A program made the position numbers and the translations under genes. A DNA stretch of 64,000 nucleotides from Gymnothorax reevesii (lineage: Eukaryota > Chordata > Actinopteri > Anguilliformes > Muraenidae): NCBI GenBank assembly GCA_029721435.1, contig CM056583.1:52059620-52123619 (forward strand), in the 5' to 3' direction. The stretch's first letter is position 1. Every line of letters starts with the position of its first letter. Below are positions 34,431 to 46,191 of the stretch, in pieces. The notes below the pieces were generated by a model, which was not told the origin of the DNA, searched no databases, and worked only from the letters and a program-made list of their open reading frames with translations.

Positions 34431-35197
34431 TGTGTAGTCAGTAGCGGCTCTAGACCCGGGAATGGCGGGGCGCAGACAAGTCCCTTTATGACAATTAGTC
34501 CTGGGTAGTTCGCAATCATTTTCCTTTACTGACGCGTTTTCCAATTATCGTACTTAGCAACTTAAGACACGATCTCTCCATATGTGATCGAACAGAGATG
34601 AAATCATGGGCGAAATTCAGTACAGAAAAAAAATCTACTTATTAATAGGCCAGTGCTTCGCGTTGATTGATCAGGTCCGAGTTCCAGTGAAATATCACCT
34701 TTCACTCTCGGTATTGTTTGGGTTGATAAAAAAGTGGCACTTGGCATTTAATTAGGCAGCCTGCAGCTCAAGCTGTTTGCGTGAGAGGCGACAGGTATGC
34801 AAGTTTGACTAATGTTGATTTAAATGCAGCAAATAAGCGTCCAGATGAATGATTGTCTTCTTACGTAATCGGGGAGAACAAGCAGCAGCTCATAACTGCG
34901 GAGTGCTCTCGGAGCGAACCTTCGGTTACTCATGAAAATGACAGAAAACAGGTCAGGACTAACGACTGTTTTAAACGGATGTTTTGTCACAATTCTCAGT
35001 TCAGGTTCTGCCACTGAGCTGAATTGAGCCCATGATTTCATCGCATACGGAGAGACCGTGTCTGAAGTTGCCAAGTACGATAATTGCAAAACGCGTCAGT
35101 AGAGGAAAATGATTGCGAACTACCCTGGACTAATTGTCATAAAGGGACGTGTCTGCGCCCCGCCATTCCTGGGTCTAGAGCCGCTACTGTGTGTAGT
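34431..35197. mobile_element. 751-bp hAT-type element with 8-bp target duplications
   Basis: The element (34439-35189) starts CAGTAGCGGCTCTAGACCC and ends GGGTCTAGAGCCGCTACTG. The inverted match extends about 140 bp at high identity and, after a small deletion, to roughly 185 bp. TGTGTAGT flanks both sides (34431-34438 and 35190-35197), a perfect 8-bp duplication. CAG..CTG ends with an 8-bp duplication fit hAT. No transposase is encoded; the 89-codon frame on the minus strand at 34820-35089 partly overlaps the right arm and has no domain. Confidence 0.92.
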
Positions 35198-35984
35198 TGT
35201 GAACTGCGCCAGGTATGATTTGACCCTTCCCTATATTTTCTGTAACGGTATTATTTGGTTTCTAATTTAAGCTTGTGCCTGCCTGGTGAAATAAATTGAT
35301 ATTTGCATTTTGTTATGGGTTTTCTGACTCTGAACGAACATATGTTTCTCAGTTCGGAGTCCTGGCTTCCCATTGGGTAATGTAGGACTGTAAACGCATG
35401 CCTGATCAACATGCTTGGTCTGCGTTAGAGCGGAGATCTCGTTTTGGGCCCGATAATCCCTAGTCATAGCTGAAGTCTATGTCAAATTATCACGCTGAAT
35501 AAGACTGCCAGCCTCTGAGTTAATTCACCAAATTGAGTAGTACAGATGTTTTGGTCCGGTGGACAAGGTATAGACCAGTTCTGGGTCCGAAGCACAACAT
35601 AGCTCTAAATTCATAAATTGGAGCTAAATTAACATTTATGCAAATGCATGGTTACTGCAAATGGGTACAAGTAAATATTATATCCTACTTGTAATATGTA
35701 GTCAGATGAATTGTAACCACTACATTAGGACTACAGTATCCGATATGCACGTTTCAGGCCATTTAAAAGCAGAACGTGAAAGACGTTGTCACGTTTGGCC
35801 TGAGGCAGCGGTCCCCTGCTGACGCTCTAGCCAGATCCCATTCTTATAATTGAGACTGTTATGACTCTGTTCCCTGGCTGTTAAAGCAAACACGGTGAGA
35901 CCTTCCGCCTCAGCTGGGACCCTCCTTGGCCTAGTTGCACAGTGTTTACAGGAACATTGTTTTTAAAGTATTTCACAATTTTTT
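35198..35984. other. Non-coding stretch, nothing recognised
   Basis: No element ends, no domains in short frames. Confidence 0.4.
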
Positions 35985-36335
35985 TACGCAAGCCTTCACA
36001 GATTGGAGAGCCTCTGCCTATCTTTACTTCTGAGAGACTCAGCCTCTCTAAGACATCCCTTTAATAGCCAATCATGTTACACACCTGATGCCAGTTAATT
36101 TAATTACTCGCTAAATGTTCTTTCAGCTGATTATCTTATATATTAATTGCTTTTTAAGCCATTTTTTGCCTGTGTCCCAACTTTTTTGAGACCTGTTGCA
36201 GCTAGAAAATTTGAAATAAGTCCATTTTGTGGATAAAAATGTTAATTGTCTCAGTTTCAACATTTCAAATGTGATCTATGTCCTATTGTAAATAACAAAT
36301 TGGCTCATGTGATCTGAAAGTCATTGCATTTTGTC
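35985..36335 (-). mobile_element. IS630-like transposon fragment (upstream end)
   Basis: The blocks TTACTTCTGAGAGACTC, CTCTCTAAGACATC, AGCCAATCATGTTACACACC, TGTTCTTTCAGCTG and GTCCCAACTTTTTTGAGACC in this order match the region upstream of the transposase in the common fish IS630/Tc1-superfamily element also seen at 50913 and 53193. The transposase itself is missing and the final inverted end is not clear. The orientation places the missing transposase on the minus strand. Confidence 0.7.
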
Positions 36336-39300
36336 TATCTGAGTAAGCACACGGATAATCGTGCAGTCTTGCAAAGTGTCCAACCAATCAGTGTAAAACC
36401 TCATGTCTCCCATTAAGCCAGTGGGGCGCCCCCTGGTGCTGCGGGGGACTGCAGATAGCCTGCAGTCTTCCTGATCCTGGATCAGGAATAGCTTCCTTGG
36501 AGGAACATTCAGCACGGGAACCGGATGATGACAGACATACATACAGAGGGCGCTTTGAGCTGATCAAAAAAAAACTGTTGCATAGATTTCTGGTTCAGTT
36601 TGCCTCCAAGAAATTTTACCAGGATATCTAAAAATTAGGACCTGAGGGATTTCTGATTTTAGAGAAAATAATAACTGATTTAGTAAATGTGATCTCTGGA
36701 CATCATGTGAATTTGGGCTGCACACTCTAATTTTACCCTTACCAAAGGTGTTGCGTGTCACCTTCAGTTTATGCGTTAGTATGTGTGCTTGTTAGCAACA
36801 TTATGCAAAATGTGATGGACATATTTTAATTGATTTTTATCACTTTTTACCAGAGGTGGGTCTTGGCCCAACAAAGGAGTGATTTTATTTTGGAAGTGAT
36901 CAGGATCAAATTCTGGATGGGGGAATTTTTTTATGTCTTTGTGTGATGAAATAATAACATTACTTGTATGTCCCAGACATGTGGGGGACTATTGGGCCTT
37001 TGTGGAGGTATGCACTCTCTGAGTGCTCTTGATTTAAAAATGAATTCTTTGCTTTTACAATGCAGAAACTTGCCAGTTAAACGCAATATACTGTAGAGAA
37101 TAAATAATAAATATTCTTGCATGTTTTTCATGCTGCTTTTGATTGGTATATTTAGTGTTCATTATAATTTAATTACAAAGAACAACCAGCAATACACGTC
37201 AATTACTAGAGCCTAGTACTTAATTATATCAGGTTTGGAGAAGTCATTGGGATTTAATTAGCTGGCACTTCATTTTAAATAAGGTAATGGTGAAAATAGC
37301 TTTTTTCCTCATCTGGCTTTTAAACTGTGCATATGCTAAGTAAGCTTCTCTAGAAGCCTTCTATTTATAAGTGAAATCAAGCAATGTGACATCAAAGGAC
37401 AGGAAAAGCTGCATGGTGTATGAGTGCTTCCCTACTTCTACGCTTTCAAAAAAATCTTTTTTTAATGTTCCTATTTCAAATGTCCTAAACCTCAATAAAA
37501 GTTTGTTAACACAAAAGAGAAAGAGAAAAGAAAGAAATGAATAAAAGGAACAATTTTTGCCTACTGAAAAAAGTGAAAAGGTTGTCAAGTTGGATTGAGT
37601 GGTGTAACTATATTAATTTAATAAGTTAAACTGGTTAGTAGTTAGCTCCTTAGAACAGTTGTGTGGAACTGTAATTTTTAGAGTGTATGGACGGTAATTT
37701 TTCATGTGTGGAGCCGCATACTTTCAATGCAAATAAAGAAATATTGTATCATTGCGTGTATATAAAACAGATACGTGTATTCAGCATCAATTATTAGCAT
37801 ACAATGCATTGTAAATGGTAAATAATTGTACCTATAGGTACAAAAAGCAATGAAATGCCTTTCAACAAATAATTTATGACAATATACTCCATCTTCTCTC
37901 ATGTTCTGAAAAACACATGAAGAATAATAATTTCTCGATTCGATCCAGGGTCAGTATGAACCTTCATATCAAACATTGCCCTCAAAGCTATTTACGTATG
38001 TATGAAAACATGATTGTGCCACAGTGAGAGAGAGATTCAGGATGTCATAACTTAATTTTTGCAGATATTAGAGATTTTCATACTAAAATAACTAATTCCG
38101 GTTTTGAATTATATTTGGTCTTCATTACATATGGATGAATATGGAAAATCATAAACCTTCATTGAAAATATTTTGAAAGATAGACACATCTTCATAGTAG
38201 ATATGAATTTTATAACAAATGTTCATAGGTGAAACATGTAATGTTTTACAATGTTTTTTGACATCTTGTGATTGCAAGTTGACATGTTAGTTTAACTCAT
38301 GCAGTAAAAGCATTAAGAGTAAGCACAGTTCAGTGTATACGCATGGTTGAGATAATTCAAATGATAAATCCTTGAGATTTACATATATTTTTAAACTTCT
38401 CCTTCACTGGAATAGCTTGCTTAATTTTGCAATGAGGAAAAAATGTGTAGAAACTTTCATCATCTTCCCAAAACCTAGAAAGAGGCTAACTTAATTGCGA
38501 GTGAAGTCAGTGCATTAACTGCATCAATTCACCAGAGTCTCAAGCTTGGAGTCAGGCCATTAGAAACACTAATGTGGTGCAAACTCAATTTAATCTTTTG
38601 ATGAAGTGCACTTTGTTCAAGAGATCCTTTCATCATTGAAGTTGAAGATCTTTTTCCTCCTTCACTCGGTCAAGCTCAAGCCATCTAGGATTGATTTTTG
38701 TACTTTCTGGCGGCAAATAGATTGGCTCATAACTAACACACCCCCCCAGAAAAAAGGAAATTAATGATGATTTGCCTTCAAATGTTGGGTTTTCAATCAG
38801 GCCTGTTTATAGTTCATATCATTTTCAGCAACATATAATGAGTCCATTAATAGTCCATCCGTTAATCAAATATTTTGTGGTTGATTTTCAAGTGGCATTA
38901 TTTATTCTGAATTTGCAGTTGTGTGATGTAGAACAATTTGTAATTTAGCATTGCGCTTAAGATATTTTTGTTAATAACTACTTTGTTCATGCTCCTATTT
39001 GATTGTTAAAGCCATTAAAAGCTGGACAGATAGGATTTTTTAGAAACTTTTTTGATATTCTCTTAACAGCCTGACAGAAATCAATAAATGAAATGGTTTG
39101 CTAAAGAAAAGAAGAAAATCTGATACCTGTGGCTGCTGCAAACCTGTCGTAAACCCACAAAATCATTTCATTCGATCCAAATGAAATGATTGGACCGTTC
39201 ATTCACCTGTCTACTACCTGCACGTATCCTGTCTGTGCCTTCCATATGCATGTCCAGAATGTTACTCTCGGTAAATACAGCATTTGTAAAACAGCTGGTG

Positions 39301-39659
39301 TCACAGCTCTTGTGTGTCCTTAATTGGCTCCTCCCTCGTTGCGGCTGTCCTCTTTTGTTTTTGCTGTTTTTCTCCTTTTTTAATTAACTTTTTGTCTCAT
39401 CTCCTCCCTTGCTCTCTAGTGTTTTCATTCATACGCCTCATCCTTTTTTTGAAAGTGTTGTCTATATACGTTCATTGTGGAGTCAGTATAATTGCTGGAT
39501 GGTCAAGCTTCACACCTGCAAAACCCTCCAGTCAGTTTTTGTCTTCCAGTATTGAGCTTAGCTTTTCCTCCACGAGTTGCGGTATATGAACACCAAAAAA
39601 AAGAAATGTAATTACTCTTTGAAGTATAATCAATAAAACAAGGTCTCAAGCCTTAAATT
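36336..39659. other. Long AT-rich stretch, nothing recognised
   Basis: 3.3 kb without clear elements. Open frames are all under 92 codons. The interval 37100-37360 has TAATTA-rich, non-repetitive sequence of the kind seen in conserved non-coding elements, but this needs alignment to decide. Confidence 0.35.
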
Positions 39660-39915
39660 CGGTATTCAGGGACCGTGTTCTTTTTTAATCCTATGCACCT
39701 GCCTGTTCCTCTGAGCAGGTTTCCAGGATTGTGACTACATTCCTGCTAAACCCTTCATATCTACTGTCAAGGAGTCCTGCTTCTGATTCAGCTGCTGGTT
39801 TCTGCCCTGGGTGCGAACACGCCCCTACCATCCCCAGTCTTTACCAAATTAGCTGGACTGCCCCTCCACAGTTCTGAACTATGGCCCTCCCCTCTTCTAT
39901 TACCATATTCCTGAT

Positions 39916-39921
39916 AATAAA
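39916..39921 (+). terminator. Polyadenylation signal of the Gypsy LTR
   Basis: AATAAA followed by GACTCCCTTG, about 50 bp before the presumed LTR end. Confidence 0.5.
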
Positions 39922-39996
39922 GACTCCCTTGTGGATCATACCCTGAATCTGCATTAAGTTCCTTGTCTTGATCAAAGCAGTTAATCCGGCCCAGGA

Positions 39997-40842
39997 ATGG
40001 AACCGGCAGATTTGTGGCACACAGTTGATGTCTTGAGGTACCATGGGATTCGGATTGGTCAGCAAGAGGCTTTGCGCTGCCAGCTTCACCAATCCATTGG
40101 GGCTATCTCTAATCATCTGGTGGATATCATTGACATCTGTGATTTCGCTACCAGTGCTCAGACTGCCAGCTCCATCCTGCAGTCACCCAACGAGAGCTTA
40201 ACTTACCCTTGTTGGACCCCTGCGACAGCAATCCATGTACTGGCTAGTTTCCTGGTTCAATTTTCAATGATCTTCAAGCTCAACCATCTTCATTGCACAA
40301 TGCACGGTCCAGTGAGGCATTCAAAATTACTAGGCTCTCCGTACGAGACAGACATTGGGCAGCCACTTGGAAACCTTTGCTACCTTCACTGAAGAGATTT
40401 TTAAAATATTCAACCGTTCCCAGCCCAGCCATGCCGCTGGCTGGAGGCTTCCCCAGCTCCACCAAGGCGGCCTGTCTGCTCTGCATCCATTTCCAGACAC
40501 TGGCAGTCTCCATGTGCTGGGACCCTTGGACTCTCTACGGCACTCTTTTTTTCAGCCTGTCAGATCAAGTCCAGGACAAGCTGACTACCTCTGCCCTCCC
40601 CCAAGACCTAAATGGCCTCAAAGACTTGGCACTGCGGATAGAGGCCTGGCTGTAGGAGAGCTGGCTAAATTGGTGGGCAAGGTAATAGATACCTGGCTTG
40701 CCTGTGTGCTAAGACATTCAACATCAAGCTAAGCCTTGGAACCTATGGCAGACATCAGCTGCTCCCAGCAGAATGGCTGCAGCTTATCCTGCAGAGTCTT
40801 TGCCTGCACTGCAGAAACACAAACCATAGCATGGCTGAGTGT
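39997..40842 (+). pseudogene. Gypsy gag relic with intact CCHC zinc knuckle
   Basis: Gag forms the capsid of LTR retrotransposon particles and its CCHC knuckle binds the RNA. The ATG at 39997 opens with MEPADLWHTVDVLRYHGIRI, like the MDPAD start of fish Gypsy gag. Capsid-like pieces follow in changing frames: a WKPLLPSLKRFLKYS region near 40365 and SLSDQVQDKLTTSALPQDL near 40553, then LKDLALRIEAWL, matching the usual (A)LALRID end of the capsid. At 40801-40842 the knuckle CLHCRNTNHSMAEC keeps the exact C-x2-C-x4-H-x4-C spacing. Frameshifts make it non-functional. Confidence 0.75.
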
Positions 40843-40962
40843 CTTGTCTGGTGGCACTGCCCGACCTCTGAAAGACAGGTGCGATACGGAGCTGTTGTTT
40901 TATTTTCTCGGTCGCTCCTTCCCATTCATCTGACTTGGCGGGGATGCCTAATCTCCATCAAG

Positions 40963-41000
40963 TCACTGATGGACACGAGGTGCACAGGAACTTTATCTAT
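40963..41000 (+). pseudogene. Retroelement aspartic protease relic
   Basis: Reads SLMDTRCTG, then NFI in the adjacent frame, matching the family motif LVDSGATGNFI, where D is the catalytic aspartate. The Ser-Gly after the Asp is replaced, so the active site is lost. Its position, 120 bp after the gag zinc knuckle, fits gag-pro order. Confidence 0.55.
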
Positions 41001-41919
41001 CCTGGTTTCGTTTGTTGCCTGAATATTCTCACCGAACCCATGCCAGTGCCTGTCATTGTACAACAAGCCATGAATTCTTTGCAGAATTCTTGGTCTTCAG
41101 TAAGTTTCACTGATGAACAGTAATAAAATCGTCAGGTAGCTCACTTGTTAGGAAGTTAGGTAGCTGCTTTGCTAAATTACAATTAATTCATGGCCAAACA
41201 TTATGGATGAATTACACTACAAATGCAAAATAAGCTCTTGGAATATACTTTTGCTTACCTTTTGATTATAGCTTTGCAAGTTATACCATTTTACACCAGT
41301 ACAGTTTTGTTGGCTGTACAGTCACATTTCCTGGCAACCAACTTTGCCACCTTGCTACCTAGCATGACAGCTGTGATTATTTGGATAACTTCGGCCATGT
41401 TTATAGTATACGTTCATTGCGTTCATATCCTTTATGCTCATTTTGTTCATATATTGCTAATAATGTGAATATTTTTTCTGGCATGTGAATGATGCATCAA
41501 GTAGTTCGATAGGGTTTGTGATTAAAACTGATAATGCACTGTGCATCACTCTACCCCCCACTCACTGCTCCTCTGCAGTCAGCAGACTGCGCGTTTACGA
41601 CTCATGGGGAGTGGCTTTGAAGCAATGCCTCAAAATGAATGGGCATTTCGGTTTGCTTCTTTCCTTTCAAAATCTGCCTTGTCCTTTCTAGTTTACCTAA
41701 ATGACAGGATTGAAATTAATGCCACACAAACACCCACACGGATGTAAATTCCTTATGCGCATGCTGGTTGTGGGACATATTTGCATCAATTAATATTATT
41801 TTCTTTCTTTATTTCTGTCTTTCCTATATTTCATTAATTGTAATTTTTTAGGGAAAGACTTCTTATAGTTTGTCTTTGATTTTCAAACACAATTAATGAC
41901 TTCAAATGAAAACAACAAC

Positions 41920-41977
41920 AACAATAATAAAATAATAATAATAATAATTATAATAATAATAATTATTATTATTATAC
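41920..41977. repeat. AAC/AAT microsatellite, partly self-complementary
   Basis: AAC and AAT/ATA repeats that pass into ATT repeats at 41962-41975, so the array can fold back on itself. Confidence 0.95.
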
Positions 41978-42262
41978 ATTCCCTGAGGTTATCCATGTTA
42001 TCATCCCTGTGTGTAACATGCTGATCTGTTTCACGCCATTTTGTAATTGAGGCAGCAAAAAGAGTGAGGCATCAAAGTGAAGATTCATTTAGCCCTAGCC
42101 CTAAGGAGCTCTTGGTGGAGATCTGTTCATTTGGATTTACATTCAATAAAGTACAGAATATGCACACACAGACATACTGTACTGTTTATACAGAGAATAC
42201 ACACTCAACATGGAAACACGTTTCTGGAGTCAAGCCTTCAAACATGTGCACATACCTGTGAG

Positions 42263-42340
42263 TGTCTCTCTCTCTCTCTCTCTCTCTCCCTGCCCCCACA
42301 CACACACTCACACAGATACATGCACGCTCTCTCACCCACA
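42263..42340. repeat. CT then CA compound microsatellite
   Basis: A pure CT run (42264-42289) followed by CA-rich sequence with interruptions. Confidence 0.95.
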
Positions 42341-43245
42341 CGCTCGTACACACTCAGCTCCAATGCTGAAATTGAATTTCAGCCGACAAATCAATTTCAA
42401 TTGGTCTAGAATTGACCTGAGCTCTCTCCAGCTGTCAGTGTGTTGGTGGTGAGGAGCTCTTATTTACACAGCTCTCATTCTCTCCATTTAGCAAACCGTT
42501 CTCTTCACTGACAGTCACAGGTTCACACTGTAAATTTTAGATGTCTGTTGTATCTGGAGATTGAGACCTCACCTCTCTTAAAACACTCCATTCTGAGACT
42601 TTGAATGGCACTGTGTATTTTGCTTATTTTGTGTGCTCTTAACTGTCTGGCAACAAAAAGCAAGGCAAAAAATAAAATGGAGACACTAAAGTGCAATAAG
42701 CACTGTGGTAAGACCTAATCAAATACTTTGAATAATGTGATCCACGTTTGCAAACAGTGTGGTGTTGATCTTTGCGAAATAATGACTAACGTCATCACTG
42801 TATGTACAGCAATGTTTTGAAGTCAGTTGTCTATAATTTACGATTTCATTGTCAGTTTGACAGTAAATCTTGAGTATTACCAGCAGCATATCTTACACTA
42901 CTATATCGAAAGCCTTACTGAAATAAGAAATATCATATTTCTGCTTGACTTAAAATATTATAATTTCAAATGCGGCCAAATTTCTCTAGATAAATAAATA
43001 TTATCTATATTGGTCATTTATTATACCCAATTATTATTTTATTTTGTCACATTCTGGTGCTATAATTTAAATATGCAGACTGATGCATTTTAAATAATCA
43101 ATCTCATTCATAAGGGTTTTTTGTTTCACTGTCTTTATTGCTTCACTGTAAACCCAGATCAGGTGGTGCATTCAGTTGTTTAGTGGAAACCAATTACCTC
43201 AAAAAAATTATGTAAGCCAACTTAATGATCTTGCGCAGACAGTGC

Positions 43246-43419
43246 TTAACCCTTTCAGCGTGCCTAATGATGTATGATATCAAAATCAGATGCTGTTGAA
43301 AACCTATCATGTGGCAACTTGCTTAAAAGAGCTCAAAACAAGTTGCCACACGATTGGTTTGCAACAGCTCAACAACGTTTTTATTTCCTTGAAAATGTAT
43401 TCAGTGCTGAAAGGGTTAA
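43246..43419. mobile_element. TTAA-flanked foldback MITE, 166 bp
   Basis: TTAA (43246-43249) then CCCTTTCAGC at the left. GCTGAAAGGG then TTAA (43416-43419) at the right. Inside, GTGGCAACTTG and CAAGTTGCCAC form a second perfect inverted pair around a short loop, so most of the element folds back. CCC-starting ends with a TTAA duplication fit piggyBac. The ends differ from those of the 25055/32917 family. The 64-codon frame at 43274 runs through it and is not a gene. Confidence 0.75.
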
Positions 43420-44584
43420 AAACATGGTAAAAACAGCTTTTCAAACATTTTACATTATTTTCTTTTAGTACTGCCCGCACAATGCAATTACTTTAATTTT
43501 TTTTTAAATGGGTTTCCGCAAAACATTTGAGTCCACTACACTGCCTGAGTTGACAGAGTTTCTATTCACAACCACAGTGCCTTTGGGACTAAGTGTTTCA
43601 GAACCATGGAGAGCAGGAGTTCTGCATGTCTTTAATCCAACCACGAGCCAAATTCACCAACACCATCTCCTAACTAAAGAACTGTGCTAATTTTCAAACC
43701 CCATTCTGCATCAGACCCACTGAATCTGAATTATATATTCCTGCTTCAAGATCACGGGTGATCATTGTCTCATAGCTTGTGTTATAACAGCACGGCATCA
43801 TTCGAGGATGGCACACAGCTTGGCAAGGCTAGAGAATGATGGGATTAATCAGGACTTTTTCCCAGAATATCTCTCGGCATCCCTTCAGTTTGAATAAAAC
43901 CTGGTGTAATATCCTCCTGAGGAAAAGTGAAATAAAGACAGCAATAATAATATTCTAGCAAACTAAACCAGCAAAACTAGATGTACCTGTATATCTAGGT
44001 ACTACCATGGTGACTAATAGTTCTATGACTTATTTGATGAATAATTGAGTTATTTGATCAAACATTGTCACCAATACGAGCCATATCAAGTGTATTTAAT
44101 GTGGTAGGAAAAATTTAATATTTAGATTTTATTTAGATTATTTAGATTATATTTAGATAAATTTAAAAACTAATATTTAGCGAATATTAGTTAAGCTGAC
44201 ATCAAACAAGTGCCACAGTTGCCTCATGACCTCCTCCCACTCTGCTCTTACCAAGTGTCACTTTATCACCTGACTGGCACAATGCTGTTGCAGTTTGGTG
44301 GAGACCATGCATTTGTATACATTGTGTACTGTGACGATAAAACACTGATTTGGGTGTCTCTGTTGTGGCTGAATGTGGATTTAGCTACTGCCATGGGGGC
44401 ACTCTTCCCCTTCCATCCTCACCTTCAGGAAAAGGAGGCAAATGTTCGTGCAGAGACGAGAGTGAGGATTAAGAGATTAGGAAATTACGATGGTGGGGAG
44501 CATGTGTGTGTCTGAGTGTGTCTCTGGTCTCGATGAAATCTCTAGTGCTTCCCACTTGAAGAGAGATGACTTCAGGAGGGTTGC
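43420..44584. other. Non-coding stretch, nothing recognised
   Basis: Two short frames (60 and 101 codons) without domains; TATTTAGATT-type short repeats at 44115-44165. Confidence 0.4.
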
Positions 44585-44771
44585 ACTGTTATAAACTGGC
44601 ACCTTTTTTGCCTGTTATTTTGACTGTAATTTTACAATCAGTTTATAACAGAGATTGCGTGTATGTTAACTGTACACCATAGTTAAATGCGCGCTGGACT
44701 CTACCTGCTGTTAAAACAATGAGGAAACAATGCGTTAATTTAACCGTAAAATCCAGTCAATTTATAACAAT
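44585..44771. repeat. Foldback-type repeat with TTATAAACTG ends
   Basis: ACTGTTATAAACTGG at the left is the approximate inverse of CCAGTCAATTTATAACA at the right. A third copy of the motif (CAGTTTATAACAG) lies at about 44640. It is probably a MITE; no target duplication was found. Confidence 0.45.
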
Positions 44772-45328
44772 GTAGGATCTGAGGGATGGCCTCCAACACT
44801 GGCCCTGCTCCTCTCCTGTGCCAGCTCCAGCGCTAATGGTGCTTTTTCACTGCTCCAGCCCAGTGGTGTTTTTAAGTGTAAAAACTTGGTGGGGCAAGAA
44901 TGTGTTTCAGGTCTGGATAAGTGAATTTTTGAAATCCCATTGATTATAATGGAAAAACTTATGCTATTACTTTGTTATCTAGAAGGTCTACAATCGTAAA
45001 TCATTCCTGCGTAGGACTGGATTACATAATAACAAGAGGCTCCTCAGAGTTTGTACTTGGGCTGGGTCCAGGCCTTGGCCAATCTATATATATTTATATA
45101 TATATATATATACTAAACAACAAAAGAAAGGCAAGTTAATTTAAGGCAGACTGGAAAATAAGTTTGCGCATAATTATTTTAGAAAATCAAATTCATTACC
45201 AGCGCGTGCACATTTACACTTGTTTCATCAAATTTTCTTTATTTTGTGGTCACTTTGACTGAGTAACCATAAGAGTACATAAACTAACTAGCTAACTTGT
45301 GTTTCTTTTGCTGCTCATTATGTATATT
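44772..45328. other. Non-coding stretch with a TA microsatellite
   Basis: A TA run at 45086-45112. Nothing else recognised. Confidence 0.5.
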
Positions 45329-45451
45329 TAGAACACTAGATTGCTGATGATGTCATATTTACATTATCCAAAGTGAAGCACCCAGCTACCATATTGATAC
45401 ACCCAACTTCTTCATAAATATGAATGGTTTCCAATGAGGCCAATTTCAAAC

Positions 45452-46100
45452 TAGGTTTATGCCGTCGGAGGTGACGGCTTGGGGTATATCCCCGAACGCC
45501 CCCAATCCTCCAACTCCCCAATCCTTGAATAGACCTTGAATAGACTTTCATTTGCACTTAATTTCAGGTCAATCGGACAAATGGTTCTGAAGATATGGCC
45601 AAAATGGTAATTTTCCATCACAAAGCGCCACCTAATGGCAAAATATTGAACCATACAGGTATGTTGTCATCATGTGACACGGTGTGAGGTCATAACCTTG
45701 CAGTTGCACATAGTTTCATGTCAATTGGACAAATGGTTCCAAAGATATGGCAAAAATGGTGAATTTTATGAGACAAAGCTCCACCTTGTGTCAAAATTTT
45801 GAACCAAACAGGTAGCATGTCATCGAGGGACACATTCGCAGGTTAGGACCTTTCATTTGCACTTGATTTGAGGTGAATCGGACAAATATTTCCAGAGATA
45901 TGATAAAAACAGTGATTTCTCAGTTTTTGGTGGCCTATCTAGAAAATTGTAAATTGTCCAAAATTGAATCAATTCTTCCTCTCCATGATACTTACTTATA
46001 TGCAAAACATGAAATTTCTAATTGAAATATTGCTGAAGTTATCGCGTTAACACGTAGGGCGACATGGCGGCGGTCGGACCAAAAACATAATATCCCCATA
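45452..46100. repeat. Insertion containing ~153-bp tandem repeat, three units
   Basis: Units begin near 45544, 45697 and 45849. Each carries CATTTGCACTT.ATTT or CAGTTGCACATAGTTTCATG, then GGTCAATCGGACAAATGG or its variant, then (A/G)AGATATGG.(A)AAA. The copy at 12125 is uninterrupted at this point, which defines the block as an insertion. No clear flanking duplication was seen. Confidence 0.7.
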
Positions 46101-46124
46101 TAATAAGTCAATATAAGCATTAAA

Positions 46125-46191
46125 ATGCCGAGATGTGCGGCTGCCTTTTGCAGCAATAGTCATTTGAAGGGCTGTGATAAAACGTTCATGC
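46125..46191 (+). pseudogene. THAP-domain first exon, better-preserved copy
   Basis: The ATG at 46125 opens MPRCAAAFCSNSHLKGCDKT, followed by FMR and a GTAAGT donor at 46192-46197. Met-Pro at the start, C-x4-C and the CSN..H pattern are those of the N-terminal half of THAP zinc fingers, which bind the transposon ends in P-element-type transposases. The C-x2-H half, normally in the next exon, was not found. The short exon with a consensus donor implies the parent transposon had an intron here. Confidence 0.65.

Larger units (their letters stand above)
39660..41110 (+). mobile_element. Truncated Ty3/Gypsy LTR retrotransposon
   Basis: An LTR-like region with a polyadenylation signal (39916-39921) ends near 39972. 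After about 25 bp comes a gag start, then a zinc knuckle and a protease remnant in the standard order. The element breaks off about 100 bp after the protease, with no reverse transcriptase, RNase H or integrase and no 3' LTR. The left limit of the LTR was not fixed, as no TG end or target duplication was found. Confidence 0.75.
41111..43245. other. Non-coding stretch with microsatellites
   Basis: Apart from the microsatellites listed separately, only short frames without domains were seen. Confidence 0.4.

Noticed and set aside
39314..39589. Hydrophobic 91-codon frame resembling membrane protein
   Set aside because: It is translated from a pyrimidine-rich stretch, which gives Phe/Leu/Ser-rich frames by composition alone.
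41920..41977. Inverted AAT/ATT array considered as a foldback element
   Set aside because: The self-complementarity follows from the microsatellite composition and there are no defined ends.
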